Source: Streptomyces sp. SM11
Lineage (GTDB): Bacteria; Actinomycetota; Actinomycetes; Streptomycetales; Streptomycetaceae
NCBI RefSeq assembly: GCF_002910905.1
Contig: NZ_NEUE01000305.1
Coordinates: forward strand, 14,153 to 74,173
Direction of reading: 5' to 3'
DNA length: 60,021 bases
Numbering within the stretch: the first letter of the stretch is position 1; every line of letters starts with the position of its first letter. The notes below the pieces were generated by a model, which was given only the letters and a program-made list of their open reading frames with translations, was not told where the DNA came from and did not search any database. A program made the translations under genes and the position numbers. Below are positions 43,700-52,263 of the stretch, piece after piece.

Positions 43700-45115
43700 T
43701 CAGGCCGTGGATGCCACCGCGGCCTGCGCGCGGGTATAGGCGTCGAGCAGTCGCTGCGCCTTCACGGCGGCGTCCCCGAAGGTCTTGACCGGCTCCGCCC
43801 CCTTGCTCAGGATCTCGTCCATCGCTCCCGTGATGACGTCGTTGATGCCCGCGAAGTCGCCGAGGAGCGCACCGAGTGCTGCCGGCGAGCGATCGGAGGC
43901 CTTCAACTGCTCCCCGGCCACTCGCTGCTGTGGGCGCCGGTCGAACCACCCTGACCGTTCCAGCAGGTCCAGGGCGGCCCCGGTCACCGGCACGAAGCCG
44001 TTGGTGCGGTGCCAGTCCGCGGCGTTCGCCGGGCCGATCAGGTACTGCATCAACGCGAGCGCCCCGTCCTCCGTCGCCTTGTCGAGCCCGGCGGCGAGCC
44101 ACAGCGAGTCGCCCGAAACGGGCTGACCGGCGTAGGGGGCATGAGCGTTCCTGGGCAGCGGGAACACCGCGACCTCGAAGCCCGACTGCGCCCCGGCCTG
44201 GATGAGCTCCCGGGCAGCCTTGGAGGAGTCGAAGGTGAACGCGACCCGCTGCTGCACAAAGGCCTCGAAGGCACCGCCCCAGTCCGACGTGCCACCGGTG
44301 TAGAGGTAGTGCCCGTCCTCCTGGAGGAGCGCCCACCAGCGGACCCAGTCGAGCATCTGCTCGGATGCGATGTCGACGGTACGGGCCGGTCCGGAGCGGC
44401 CGTTGTCCCGGTCGGCCAGCAAACCGTTCTGCAGGGCGATCGCCTGCTGGAACACCCAGCCGTCGTTCGCCCAGGTGATGCCGTGCCCGGGAGCGTCCTC
44501 CGTCCCGGCCAGAGCCTCACAGGCTCCCACCACCTCGTCCCAGGTCCTGGGGAGTTCTGTGACCCCGGCCCGCCGCAGGAGGGTGGTGTTGGCGTAGCAG
44601 AGCATCGTGGTCACCGTGAGAGGAAGCGAGACCAGTTCTCCGTCGAAGGAGTAGGAGTCCCTCACCGTCGCGTCGAGGTCATCCACCACCACGGGCTCGC
44701 CGAGTATCTCGCTACGCCCCGCGAGAGCGGCCCCGACCGAGGTGAACAGCGGTGTTCCGTCCGCTCGTCGGGCGTCGCGTGCCAATTGACTGTCGGTGGT
44801 GTAGTACCCCGCGACGTGCGGAGCACGGCCCTCGCCCGCGGCCTGGGCCACGAGGCCCGGCATGGTCCAGAAATCATGGCCGGTGATGTCGATGCGGTAC
44901 TCGGGATGGGCCCGCTCGAACTCGGCGGCACGCTCGCGCAGGGGAGCGAGGAAGTCACGGCCGTCATAGGTGGGAAAGGGGTAGTCCGCCAGCCAGACGT
45001 CCAAGACGATCCGCTCGTCCTCCAGCTGCTCCGGGCCCTGACTGTCCTTCGATTCTGGAGCCTGCAAGGTCTGCCTCCTGAGTGTGAGCGGACGGTGGAT
45101 AGGGGTCAGAGACAT
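43700..45115 (-). CDS. ABC sugar-type solute-binding protein lacking a signal peptide
   Basis: A 471-residue protein of the family 1 (maltose-type) extracellular solute-binding group: FERAHPEYRIDITGHDF, VVVDDLDATVRDSYSFDGE, GITWANDGWVFQQAIALQNG, FTFDSSKAARELI and VSGDSLWLAAGLDKATEDGALALMQYLIGP. Family members normally have a lipoprotein signal, but the N-terminus (MSLTPIHRPLTLRRQTLQAPESK) has no hydrophobic core and no lipobox cysteine, so it looks cytoplasmic. The ATG at 45115 follows GGAGGGGAA. No permease or ATPase gene is nearby. It converges on sgcB2, beyond the last certain pathway gene. Confidence 0.8.
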   Translation of the reverse strand: MSLTPIHRPLTLRRQTLQAPESKDSQGPEQLEDERIVLDVWLADYPFPTYDGRDFLAPLRERAAEFERAHPEYRIDITGHDFWTMPGLVAQAAGEGRAPHVAGYYTTDSQLARDARRADGTPLFTSVGAALAGRSEILGEPVVVDDLDATVRDSYSFDGELVSLPLTVTTMLCYANTTLLRRAGVTELPRTWDEVVGACEALAGTEDAPGHGITWANDGWVFQQAIALQNGLLADRDNGRSGPARTVDIASEQMLDWVRWWALLQEDGHYLYTGGTSDWGGAFEAFVQQRVAFTFDSSKAARELIQAGAQSGFEVAVFPLPRNAHAPYAGQPVSGDSLWLAAGLDKATEDGALALMQYLIGPANAADWHRTNGFVPVTGAALDLLERSGWFDRRPQQRVAGEQLKASDRSPAALGALLGDFAGINDVITGAMDEILSKGAEPVKTFGDAAVKAQRLLDAYTRAQAAVASTA

Positions 45116-45955
45116 CGTCGATTCCCCTCCGGCCCGGGGCATCTTCTTCCATGCGGAATCCGAGGTCTTTCGACGGGGCTGGGCAGGCCGATGAGGTCAA
45201 GGCCAGGACCTGCCACACCCGCGGAAATGATCAAGCCCAACGGTCGCAAGTCCCACCCCCACCCCCACCTTCGTCCTGGCAGCCGAAGAACGATCGGCCC
45301 GAATCCCGGCCCGGCTCCCGAGGGGAGGTGGGTTCCTGCCCTTCCGGGCCCCTCCGCTCCACCACGTGGGGCCCTGCGAGCACACTTCCCGCTCCCCCTC
45401 CGGCGCCCCCACGCGGGAATCAGCGCTACGGCGGCCCGCACCAGTGCGAGCCCCGGTCGCGGGTACACGCCCCACGACGGTACTGCCCCGTCCGGTGCAC
45501 GCCGAAGGAGGAGAGGTCGCGGCCATGAGCTCGCCACTGACCGACAGCGACCTCGTCCACGAAGCGAACGTGGTGTGGCTCGAAGACCCGGAGACCCTCG
45601 ACCACGTCCGCCAGGCACTGGAGAAACCCCCTGCGCAGGAACAAACCGCGCTACGCCCGAGCCGACCGCGTGATCGGCCGCGTCGGCCCGGTGCCGACGC
45701 CGACCCTGACAGCGGTCCGTACCGGCGCCGCGTGTCCTCGTTGGGGCCTCCCGCGCACGACTGCCCTTGTCGAACCGACCCGGGTGGTACTCCATGTTTC
45801 CCTGTCCTCGGGCAGGCCCTCATCCGGCGCCGGAGTCTCTCGGAGCCGACCTGCCAAGGAAGGGCTGGAGGAGGCCGAAGACGACTTACCTGTTGTGTGG
45901 CTTCGGCAGACTGCGAGGACGAGGAACTCCCACCACTACGAGGAGAGGCACTCAC
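45116..45955. other. 840-base gap with one broken small ORF
   Basis: Apart from the frameshifted ORF at 45525 described separately, I find no gene here. The minus strand near 45251-45275 carries G-runs separated by single T residues (upstream of the solute-binding gene), which could form a quadruplex. The promoters of the solute-binding gene and of the AhpD-like gene must lie in this region, but I cannot place them. Confidence 0.45.
45525..45722 (+). pseudogene. small frameshifted ORF, unknown family
   Basis: An ATG at 45525 with GAGAGG upstream begins a plausible protein (MSSPLTDSDLVHEANVVWLE, then ETLDHVRQALEK). After residue 35 that frame turns into poor sequence, while removing one C from the CCCCC run at 45627-45631 continues sensibly as PLRRNKPRYARADRVIGRVG. 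A one-base insertion in a C-run would explain it, either as real decay or as a sequencing error. I do not recognise the family. Confidence 0.4.
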
Positions 45956-46504
45956 ATGCCGCGGATTCCCGTCCACACCATCGACAGCGCGCCCGCAGCC
46001 GGCGGAGAGATCCTGCGCCGCCTGGAGAAGCGCTTCGGGAGGGTGCTCAACATCCATGGAGGGATGGCCCATTCCCCCGTGGTCCTGGCGGCCTACGCGG
46101 CCATCACCGGTGCGATCGCCGAGCACGGCACCTTCGACGCCCGCACGCGCGAGGCGATAGCTCTGGCCGTGGGCGCGGTCGACGCGTGCTCGTACTGCCA
46201 GTCGGCGCACACGGTATCGGCGAAGTACGCGGGTCTCACGGTGGAAGAGACCGTGGCGATCCGCCGCGGTGAGGCCGGCGACGACGCGAAGCTCGCAGCC
46301 CTGGTCCAGGTCGCGAGGGAGATCGCCGGCGAGATCGGCGAGGCTTCCGACGCGGCCTGGGACGAGGCCGTGGCCCAGGGCTGGACGGACACCGAGCTGG
46401 CTGAGGTGTTCGTCCATGTGGCAGTGAACCTCTACACCAACTACTTCAACCACTACGCCCGCACAGAGCTCGACATCGACGCCGCTCCGGGTATCGACGA
46501 CTGA
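45956..46504 (+). CDS. carboxymuconolactone decarboxylase/AhpD-family protein
   Basis: A 182-residue protein with one AhpD-like domain. The redox motif is C78-S-Y-C81 followed by H85 (EAIALAVGAVDACSYCQSAH), matching the CxxCxxxH of alkylhydroperoxidase-like proteins. The family handles peroxides or acts on small organic acids; the natural partner is unknown. The ATG at 45956 follows GAGGAGAGG. A terminator hairpin follows the stop. It is the second CxxC AhpD-like protein in the window (the other is at 419-1459), but the two are not close copies. Confidence 0.85.
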   Translation: MPRIPVHTIDSAPAAGGEILRRLEKRFGRVLNIHGGMAHSPVVLAAYAAITGAIAEHGTFDARTREAIALAVGAVDACSYCQSAHTVSAKYAGLTVEETVAIRRGEAGDDAKLAALVQVAREIAGEIGEASDAAWDEAVAQGWTDTELAEVFVHVAVNLYTNYFNHYARTELDIDAAPGIDD

Positions 46505-46527
46505 TCCCGCCGGCCGAGTGCTCGCGT

Positions 46528-46559
46528 CCGGCTCCGGGGCCTCGCGGTTCCGGAGCCGG
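46528..46559 (+). terminator. terminator after AhpD-like gene
   Basis: A perfect 10-bp stem (46528-46537 with 46550-46559) and 12-base loop lie 24 bases after the stop. Confidence 0.65.
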
Positions 46560-46765
46560 CACGCAGACCGGCCCCACGGTCGCCCATCACGGCCTCAACG
46601 CCCCGGAGGTTCGGGTATCGTCTGCGCCACGATCGTGGACGTCCTCTGTCCAGGCATCCGCTGTGCGTGTGATTTCCTTTACCACACAAGCAAGTTGACC
46701 AGCTGCCAGTACGCGGCCCGGCGCAGGACTGCTTGTCCGGGCGCCCTCGTTCAGCAGGAGGCCAC

Positions 46766-48667
46766 ATGAGTCGAACGGGTGTGCGCCCCAGGGTTCTCGT
46801 CGTAGGTGCGGGCCTGGCCGGTACCGCGACAGCGATCCGGCTGCTCCACTTCGCGCGAAGCCCCTTGGAGATCGTTCTGTTGGAGCGGCGCCCCGACTAC
46901 CGCTCGGCAGGGGTCGCCTACCACCGTGATGGTAACCCCTGGGACCACGTCTTCAACATCCAGGCCGGCCGGATGTCCGTGTTCCGGGAGGATGTCCTCG
47001 ACTTCGTCCACTGGGCCAACCAGGAGGCCGACCGCCGGGACTGGCCGCAGCGCTGGGCCGCGCAGAAGTTCACCGAACAGGGCCCGGCCCCCCGCCGCCT
47101 CTTCCAGGACTACCTCGACAACCGCCTGGCCGAAGCCACAAGGGAGTCCTGTCCCGGCGTCGTCCTCGTCGAGGCGGACGGCGAGGCGCTCGACATGCAG
47201 AAGTGCGACCGAGGCTTCGAGGTGACCCTCGGTGGCTTCGCCGCGTACGGAATCGAAGGCCTGCGGCCCGGACCTCTCCCGGACACGCGGGTACTCCAAG
47301 CGGATCACGTCGTCCTCGCCACCGGGCTCGAACTCAAGGAACCACCCTTCGCGGCCGAGGCCGCAGGACACCCCGCCTTCGTACGGAACCCGTACTCCGC
47401 GAGCGGAATCCGCAGGATCCTCCAGGCGCCGCCCGACGCGACCGTGGCCATCGTCGGATCGGTACTGAGCGCGTACGACTCGGCGGGCCTGTTACTGCGC
47501 AACGGACACACCGGGCGGATCCACCTCGTCTCCAAGTCCGGGACGATCTTCCGCACCTACCCTGGCACCCACGAACACGGCGTGCTGCGCCTGCCCCGAC
47601 CCGATACTCTGCTGGAGACCTACCGCAACCGCGAAGAATTCCTCGCCCGGGTCAGAGCCGCATGGCAGACAGCCTGCGCGACGGTCCGCGAACAGCACCC
47701 CGACGTCGCCTCCGTGATTCTCTCCGAGCGAGTGGCCAAGGCGTGGGAGCCCTATCTCCCCGAGGTCATCGAACGCATCCCGACGGACGAACTGCGGTGT
47801 CTGCTGGATGAGTTCGCCACCAGCATCGCAGCCCTGCGTGTCGGTGCGGTGGAGTACACGATGGCGGTCATCGAGCGCGCGATGCGCCCCCAGGACGGGC
47901 GGGTGGAACTGATCGTCGGAAGGGTGCAGGCGATCACGCCCGCGCAGTCGGGGCGTTTGCTCATCTCGGTGGCGGCGCAGCACGAGCGACACAACGTCGA
48001 AGCCGACCTGGTGGTGTCCAATTTCGGCAGGGAGTTCGACTACGAGAAGGTGGGACAGTCACTCTGGCGAAACCTTCTCCGGAAGGGCATCGCGGTCCCG
48101 CACGAGCGTACCGGGCGCGGCCTGGAGGTCGATGTATGCGGAACTCTGCTGGACGCCGTCGGCCGACCAGCGGGCCCGGTCTCCACGGTCGGCGTGCTGC
48201 GGGAGGGGGACGAGATCGTCCGGCACGGCCGAACCGGCGCGTTCGCGTTCAACCTCGCCGCCATCAAGAACCACTCGGTCTCCGTTGCCGCGCACGTGAT
48301 CGAGCAGCTTGAACTGCGGCTGGACGGCCTGGACGACATCGCGGCCCGGCATCCTCGCTACCACAGCTATGTCAGCAACCCGGAGGAAGCGGACCGGGCG
48401 GCGCTGGAGGAGTCTGTGCTACTGGAGGTTCGGAGGCTGGCCACGCGTGGACGGAGGGAGAGAGAGGCGCTCGACTCGCGTGTGAACGCGCGCCTCCGAT
48501 CCCTGCGTGGTCTTCCGGCGATTCCGGCCGGAATCGCCCGGCGCAAACGTCTGATGAGGGCGGCCGTCAACCGGGTGGCTGTGGAAAGGCTCAACGACGT
48601 CTCCGTGACACCACGGCAGCTGCGTCGACAACTGGGAATAGGGAACGCTGAGAATCCGGAGGGTTAG
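46766..48667 (+). CDS. FAD/NAD(P)-binding protein
   Basis: A 633-residue protein. The N-terminal Rossmann motif is VLVVGAGLAGTATAIRLLHF, the first region is of the FAD-NAD(P)-binding type (SAGVAYHRDGNPWDHVFNIQ), and a second dinucleotide site TVAIVGSVLSAYDSAGLLLR lies near residue 235. A basic helical C-terminus (RRKRLMRAAVNRVAVERL) follows. Relatives are flavin monooxygenase-like or amine/lysine hydroxylase-like, often uncharacterised. The ATG at 46766 follows CAGGAGG. Its stop is directly followed by the TTG start of the PEP-utilising-like gene, so the two products probably work together. Confidence 0.82.
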   Translation: MSRTGVRPRVLVVGAGLAGTATAIRLLHFARSPLEIVLLERRPDYRSAGVAYHRDGNPWDHVFNIQAGRMSVFREDVLDFVHWANQEADRRDWPQRWAAQKFTEQGPAPRRLFQDYLDNRLAEATRESCPGVVLVEADGEALDMQKCDRGFEVTLGGFAAYGIEGLRPGPLPDTRVLQADHVVLATGLELKEPPFAAEAAGHPAFVRNPYSASGIRRILQAPPDATVAIVGSVLSAYDSAGLLLRNGHTGRIHLVSKSGTIFRTYPGTHEHGVLRLPRPDTLLETYRNREEFLARVRAAWQTACATVREQHPDVASVILSERVAKAWEPYLPEVIERIPTDELRCLLDEFATSIAALRVGAVEYTMAVIERAMRPQDGRVELIVGRVQAITPAQSGRLLISVAAQHERHNVEADLVVSNFGREFDYEKVGQSLWRNLLRKGIAVPHERTGRGLEVDVCGTLLDAVGRPAGPVSTVGVLREGDEIVRHGRTGAFAFNLAAIKNHSVSVAAHVIEQLELRLDGLDDIAARHPRYHSYVSNPEEADRAALEESVLLEVRRLATRGRREREALDSRVNARLRSLRGLPAIPAGIARRKRLMRAAVNRVAVERLNDVSVTPRQLRRQLGIGNAENPEG

Positions 48668-49894
48668 TTGAACGGGAACGGGCGACGGATTCTGGGATTT
48701 CTGCTGGCCGGCGGCACCGAGAGCGTGCTGCAGGGCACCTGTAACCGAACAAGAAGTCCACGCGAGGGAACCATACTCGTCGCCCCTGCTCTCGAAGCCG
48801 GGCTGTACGACGCCATCGTGGCCGCGCGCGCGGTGGTGTGCGGCTCGGGCGGGCTCACCGGTCATATGCAGTCCTTGTGCCGAGGCAGAGGGATACCTGT
48901 GCTCCGCGTCGACGAAGCGGACCTTGCCGACCTGGTCGGTGAGGTGACGCTGTACTTGGAAAGCGCGTCGATCATCGTCGGGGCGGACGCGCCCGCACAG
49001 CTGGAGGCCGACGTTCCCACCCTGGACGACCTCGGTTCGGTGTGCGCGGTCATCGCGGACCTGCAGGACATCGACGCCATCAACTCCTGCGGACCGAACG
49101 CCGGACGCGTCGAGTCCTTCTTCATCCGTGAGGAGTTCCTCTGTCTCGCCCTGGGCCTGAGCCCGCTCGACGCCATGGCCGACGGTCCCGCCGGGATCAC
49201 CGCCTACGGGCAGGCCGTCGGAGAGCGGCTCTGCGGCTTCGTCGAGGCGCTCCTGCCCGGCCAGCGGCTGGTCCTGCGCATGCTCGATCTGCGCTCGGAC
49301 CACGCGGCCGACGTCACCGCGACCGCACCCGTCGCGGTCGAGCCCAACCCGGAGATGGGCATGCACGGAGCGCGCTGGCTGCTCGGCTCTGCCGCCTACC
49401 GCGATGCCCTGCACTCCGTGCTGGCAACCCTGCGCGAACGCCTCGGCGCCGATGCCGACCGTGTGGAGCTCTCGGTCCCGTTCGTCAGCGACGAGACGGA
49501 GTTCACTCGGCTCAGAGCCCATCTCGGCTTACCCGCCGACGCGCCTCTGTCCGCGTTCATCGAAACCCCTTCCGCGGTCCATGCCACCGCGGCGATGTGT
49601 GCTGCGGGCGTCAGCGAACTGTTCGTGGGTATCAAGGACTTGGTGCAGTTCTACCTCGCCGCGGATCGGGGCAACCACTTGGTCGCCAACTCCTACCGCA
49701 CCCGTCACCCGGCGGTTCTGGACGGGGTGCGCAGGGTCGTGGAGTCCGCCCGCGACGCAGGCACTCCGGTACGGGTCTTCTCCCTGGCGGCGGACCTCGA
49801 CCACTACCTCAAGAACCTGCCGACGCCCGACGGCTACATGATGTGTACCGCCGAGCTCCAGCAGATGCTCCTGCCGCCCCACTCCGGGAACTGA
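48668..49894 (+). CDS. stand-alone PEP-utilising-enzyme-like protein (Enzyme I/PEP synthase C-terminal type)
   Basis: A 408-residue protein resembling the swivelling phosphohistidine domain plus the C-terminal barrel of Enzyme I/PEP synthase. H66 in SGGLTGHMQSLCRGRGIPVLRV sits at the phosphohistidine position. Barrel segments follow in order: REEFLCL, LVLRMLDLRSD, NPEMGMHGARW, SVPFVSDETEF, FIETPSAV, GIKDLVQFYLAADRGN and RHPAVL. No ATP-grasp or HPr-binding domain is present, the terminal CGE motif reads FSLAAD, and the NP(x)G(x)R arginine is His. The TTG at 48668 follows GGAGGG and touches the stop of the FAD gene. A different or lost activity is likely. Confidence 0.78.
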   Translation: MNGNGRRILGFLLAGGTESVLQGTCNRTRSPREGTILVAPALEAGLYDAIVAARAVVCGSGGLTGHMQSLCRGRGIPVLRVDEADLADLVGEVTLYLESASIIVGADAPAQLEADVPTLDDLGSVCAVIADLQDIDAINSCGPNAGRVESFFIREEFLCLALGLSPLDAMADGPAGITAYGQAVGERLCGFVEALLPGQRLVLRMLDLRSDHAADVTATAPVAVEPNPEMGMHGARWLLGSAAYRDALHSVLATLRERLGADADRVELSVPFVSDETEFTRLRAHLGLPADAPLSAFIETPSAVHATAAMCAAGVSELFVGIKDLVQFYLAADRGNHLVANSYRTRHPAVLDGVRRVVESARDAGTPVRVFSLAADLDHYLKNLPTPDGYMMCTAELQQMLLPPHSGN

Positions 49895-49906
49895 GTACAG
49901 CAGCGA

Positions 49907-49923
49907 GGGGCCCGGGCCGGGGC
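49907..49923 (+). terminator. short GC hairpin after the PEP-like gene
   Basis: A 6-bp GGGCCC stem with a 5-base loop lies 12 bases past the stop and may end the two-gene transcript. Confidence 0.4.
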
Positions 49924-50079
49924 CCAAGGCCGGGCAGTCGACGTTTCCGCAGGTCACGCAAGCCATTCGAGAGATTCCCGACGCAGAACAACGGAGCTCG
50001 TTGGTGGAGGCGGTCGGCCAGGACGGCTTGTACGTGGGGAGCCGCGCTGCCGTTTCACCATGTCCCGCCGGCCGCGGTG

Positions 50080-50275
50080 ATGTCCATCACTCGTACGGTC
50101 ACCGCGGCCGCGGGCCGGTTCGTGCCCGGGTATCCGGGCGAGTTGGCGGCGGTGGTGCCGTTCGAGCTGGTCGACGCGGCCCTGGCGGGGACCCGCTCCG
50201 TGCGGATTGCGTGATCCTCCTTCGCGGGTCGGGATCTGCTTCCTGCTCGCGATGTGTCTGTCTGAAATTTTCCCC
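50080..50275 (+). pseudogene. IS4-type transposase N-terminal remnant, frameshifted
   Basis: The ATG at 50080 opens MSITRTVTAAAGRFVPGYPG followed by ELAAVVPFELVDAALAGTRS, the N-terminal domain of a common Streptomyces IS4-family transposase. That frame stops at 50214, but the next frame continues the family sequence as RDPPSRVGICFLLAMCLSEIF before breaking off. So the gene is both frameshifted near 50205 and cut short. It is one of several insertion-sequence scraps separating the two parts of the window. Confidence 0.75.
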
Positions 50276-50337
50276 GTGATCCTGGTACTACAGTCGGAGA
50301 TCTTGTGACCGTGTCCTGTCATCCTCGTTGACCGGGC

Positions 50338-50848
50338 ATGATGACGGGTGTGACGGCTGAGCAGATAGCCGGATGGGACGCGGAACTGTCCGATCTGACC
50401 GGTTCGTTGGGGCGGTTGTTCAACCGGCCCGAGACGCGGGTGGTGTTCACGCAGTATGTCGAGGGGCTGCTGGCGGAGCTGCCGAAGAAGAACGGCTGGA
50501 CGCTGGCGGAACGGGCCGGGCATGTGACGCCGGACCGGATGCAGTGGCTGCTCAACGGTTCGGTCTGGAGCGCCGACCAGCTCCGCGACGCGGTGCGCGA
50601 CTACGTGATCAAGTACCTCGGCGACGCGGAGGCGTCGCTGGTCATCGACGATACCCAGGCGCAGAAGAAGGGCACCAAGTCCGTCGGGGTGGCCTTCCAG
50701 CACTGCGGGCTGACCGGTGATGTCCGCAATTGCCAGACCATGGTCATGCTCACCTATACCGCCCCGGGCGGACACGCCTTCATCGACCGCCGCCTCTACC
50801 TGCCCGAGGAGTGGACGAGCGACCCGGACCGCTGCCGTGAGTCCGTTC
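50338..50848 (+). pseudogene. IS701-type transposase, truncated
   Basis: About 170 residues of an IS701-family DDE transposase: DAELSDLTGSLGRLFNRPET, GLLAELPKKNGWTLAERAGH, the first catalytic aspartate region VIDDTQAQKKGTKSVGVAFQ, and FIDRRLYLPEEWTSDPDRCRE. The match ends abruptly near 50848, where unrelated sequence begins; most of the protein including the later catalytic residues is missing. It cannot be active. Confidence 0.82.
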
Positions 50849-50906
50849 GTCGCCCACTCCTGCCGCACGCTCATCGAGGCACGCAAGCCCCGGCACACCT
50901 GACGCG

Positions 50907-50956
50907 CGCACCGGCCCGCGGATCAGCTGCCTTGGCTGATGCCGCGGACCGGTGCG
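50907..50956 (-). terminator. long imperfect hairpin downstream of ABC-F fragment
   Basis: A 20-bp stem (50907-50927 with 50935-50956) with one mismatch and one bulge lies just past the stop of the minus-strand ABC-F fragment and was probably its terminator. Confidence 0.65.
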
Positions 50957-50979
50957 TTGCGCTGTCGGCCGGTCCGCTC

Positions 50980-51690
50980 TCATGCGAGGGCGACCAGGTC
51001 CCGGTATTCCTCGCTCCACAGGTCCTCCTGCGCGTCCGGGAGGAGCAGGACGCGGTCGGGGTGCAGGGCGTTGAGGGCGCCTTCGTCGTGGGTGACCATG
51101 ACGATGGCGCCCGGGTAGGTGTCCATCGCGGCCAGGACCTCGTGGCGGGAGGCGGGGTCGAGGTTGTTGGTGGGCTCGTCCAGCAGGAGCACGTTCGCAC
51201 CGCTGTGGACCCGCCCCGCCAGGGCGAGGCGGGTCTTCTCTCCGCCGGAGAGCACTCCGGCGCGTTTGCCGGCGTCGTCCCCGCTGAACAGGAATGCCCC
51301 GAGCACCCGGCGTACCTCGCCGTCGGTGAGGTGGGGTGCGGCGGCGGCCAGGTTCTCCCGGACCGTGCGAGTGGCATCGAGGGTCTCGTGCGCCTGGGCG
51401 AAGTAGCCCAGGCGCAGGCCGTGCCCGTGCACCACCCGCCCGCTGTCGGGCGTTTCCTGACCGGCCAGCAGGCGCAGCAGGGTGGTCTTGCCGGCGCCGT
51501 TCAGGCCGAGGATCACCAGCCGGCTGCCCCGGTCGACGGCCAGGTCCACGCCGGTCAGCACCCGGTGGTCGCCGTAGGTCGGTCTTGTTCAGGCTGACGG
51601 CTGCGAGGAGTGTCCGTCCGCACTGGGCGGGTTCCGGGAGCCGGATCCTGGCGACCTTGTCCGTACGCCGCGCGTACGGGATCGGACCGT
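50980..51690 (-). pseudogene. ABC-F ATPase, truncated and frameshifted
   Basis: Residues from the GTG at 51561 form the second ATPase half of an ABC-F protein: Walker A LGLNGAGKTTLLRLLAG, signature LSGGEKTRLALAGR, Walker B NVLLLDEPTNNLDP. Upstream, the expected linker (VARIRLPEPAQCGRTLLAAVSLNKT) is present but in another frame. A tandem GGTC-GGTC at 51577-51584 suggests a 4-base duplication caused the shift, since removing it restores KTYGDHRVLTGVDLAV. The first ATPase half is absent. Family members protect ribosomes or act in resistance; this copy is probably dead. Confidence 0.75.
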
Positions 51691-52263
51691 GCCCTGCCGC
51701 GTCCGCGCTTCGGGACAGGCGCGCGGGCCGACCGGCGGGGCAGTGGCCAAGGCTCCGCGGTTCGCCGCCGGGAACACCAGGGGCTGGAATGCCGCGAGGA
51801 CCGGGAGTACCCGTGTGAGGCCTGCGAGGGCCGCGCATGGACACTCCCGGACCCGACTCCGAGGGGCACCGGTCGCCGGCCGTGCGAGAGGCATGGGAAC
51901 GAAAGCCTCCGGGCCGCTGCTGTGGCGGGAGCGGTGCGGGCGGAAAGGTCCGGTGCGGCGCACCCTCGGTGTGCCGGCGTGAACGGCCCGGTTTCTGCCC
52001 GGCGCCGGATGGCCGAAGCGCCGCCCATCGGCTCAGGGGCGTGGCCACGACGGGGGCTGAATCGCGCTGTGGGAGCGACGATGCTGCACCACAACTGGTA
52101 GGCAGCGCCTCGGTCGTCCAGTCCGTGTAGTGGTCTTGTGGCGTTCGGTAGTGCCTGGTTAGGATTCAGACCTTTTCAAGTTCCTTGTCATTCCTGCAAT
52201 TTCTGTACGAATGGTGAACGACTTTCGGTTGTCTGTTGCCACGTTCGGAGAGGGGGAACGTCG
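51691..52263. other. 570-base gap before the RiPP-like operon
   Basis: No convincing gene. The promoter of the operon beginning at 52264 should lie at its right end, roughly 52130-52240, where base composition drops (TTTTCAAGTTCCTTGTCATTC near 52173); I cannot assign hexamers with confidence. Confidence 0.4.

Noticed and set aside
44009..45673. 554-residue plus-strand frame opposite the solute-binding protein
   Set aside because: No domain pattern; shadow of a gene with clear family segments and ribosome binding site.
49597..50214. Single 205-residue protein across the PEP-like gene end and IS4 remnant
   Set aside because: Only the last 45 residues match a known domain; the front is a shadow of the PEP-like gene.
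52060..52140. tRNA-like sequence near GGTAGGCAGCGCCTCGG
   Set aside because: No cloverleaf with acceptor, anticodon and T arms could be folded by eye.
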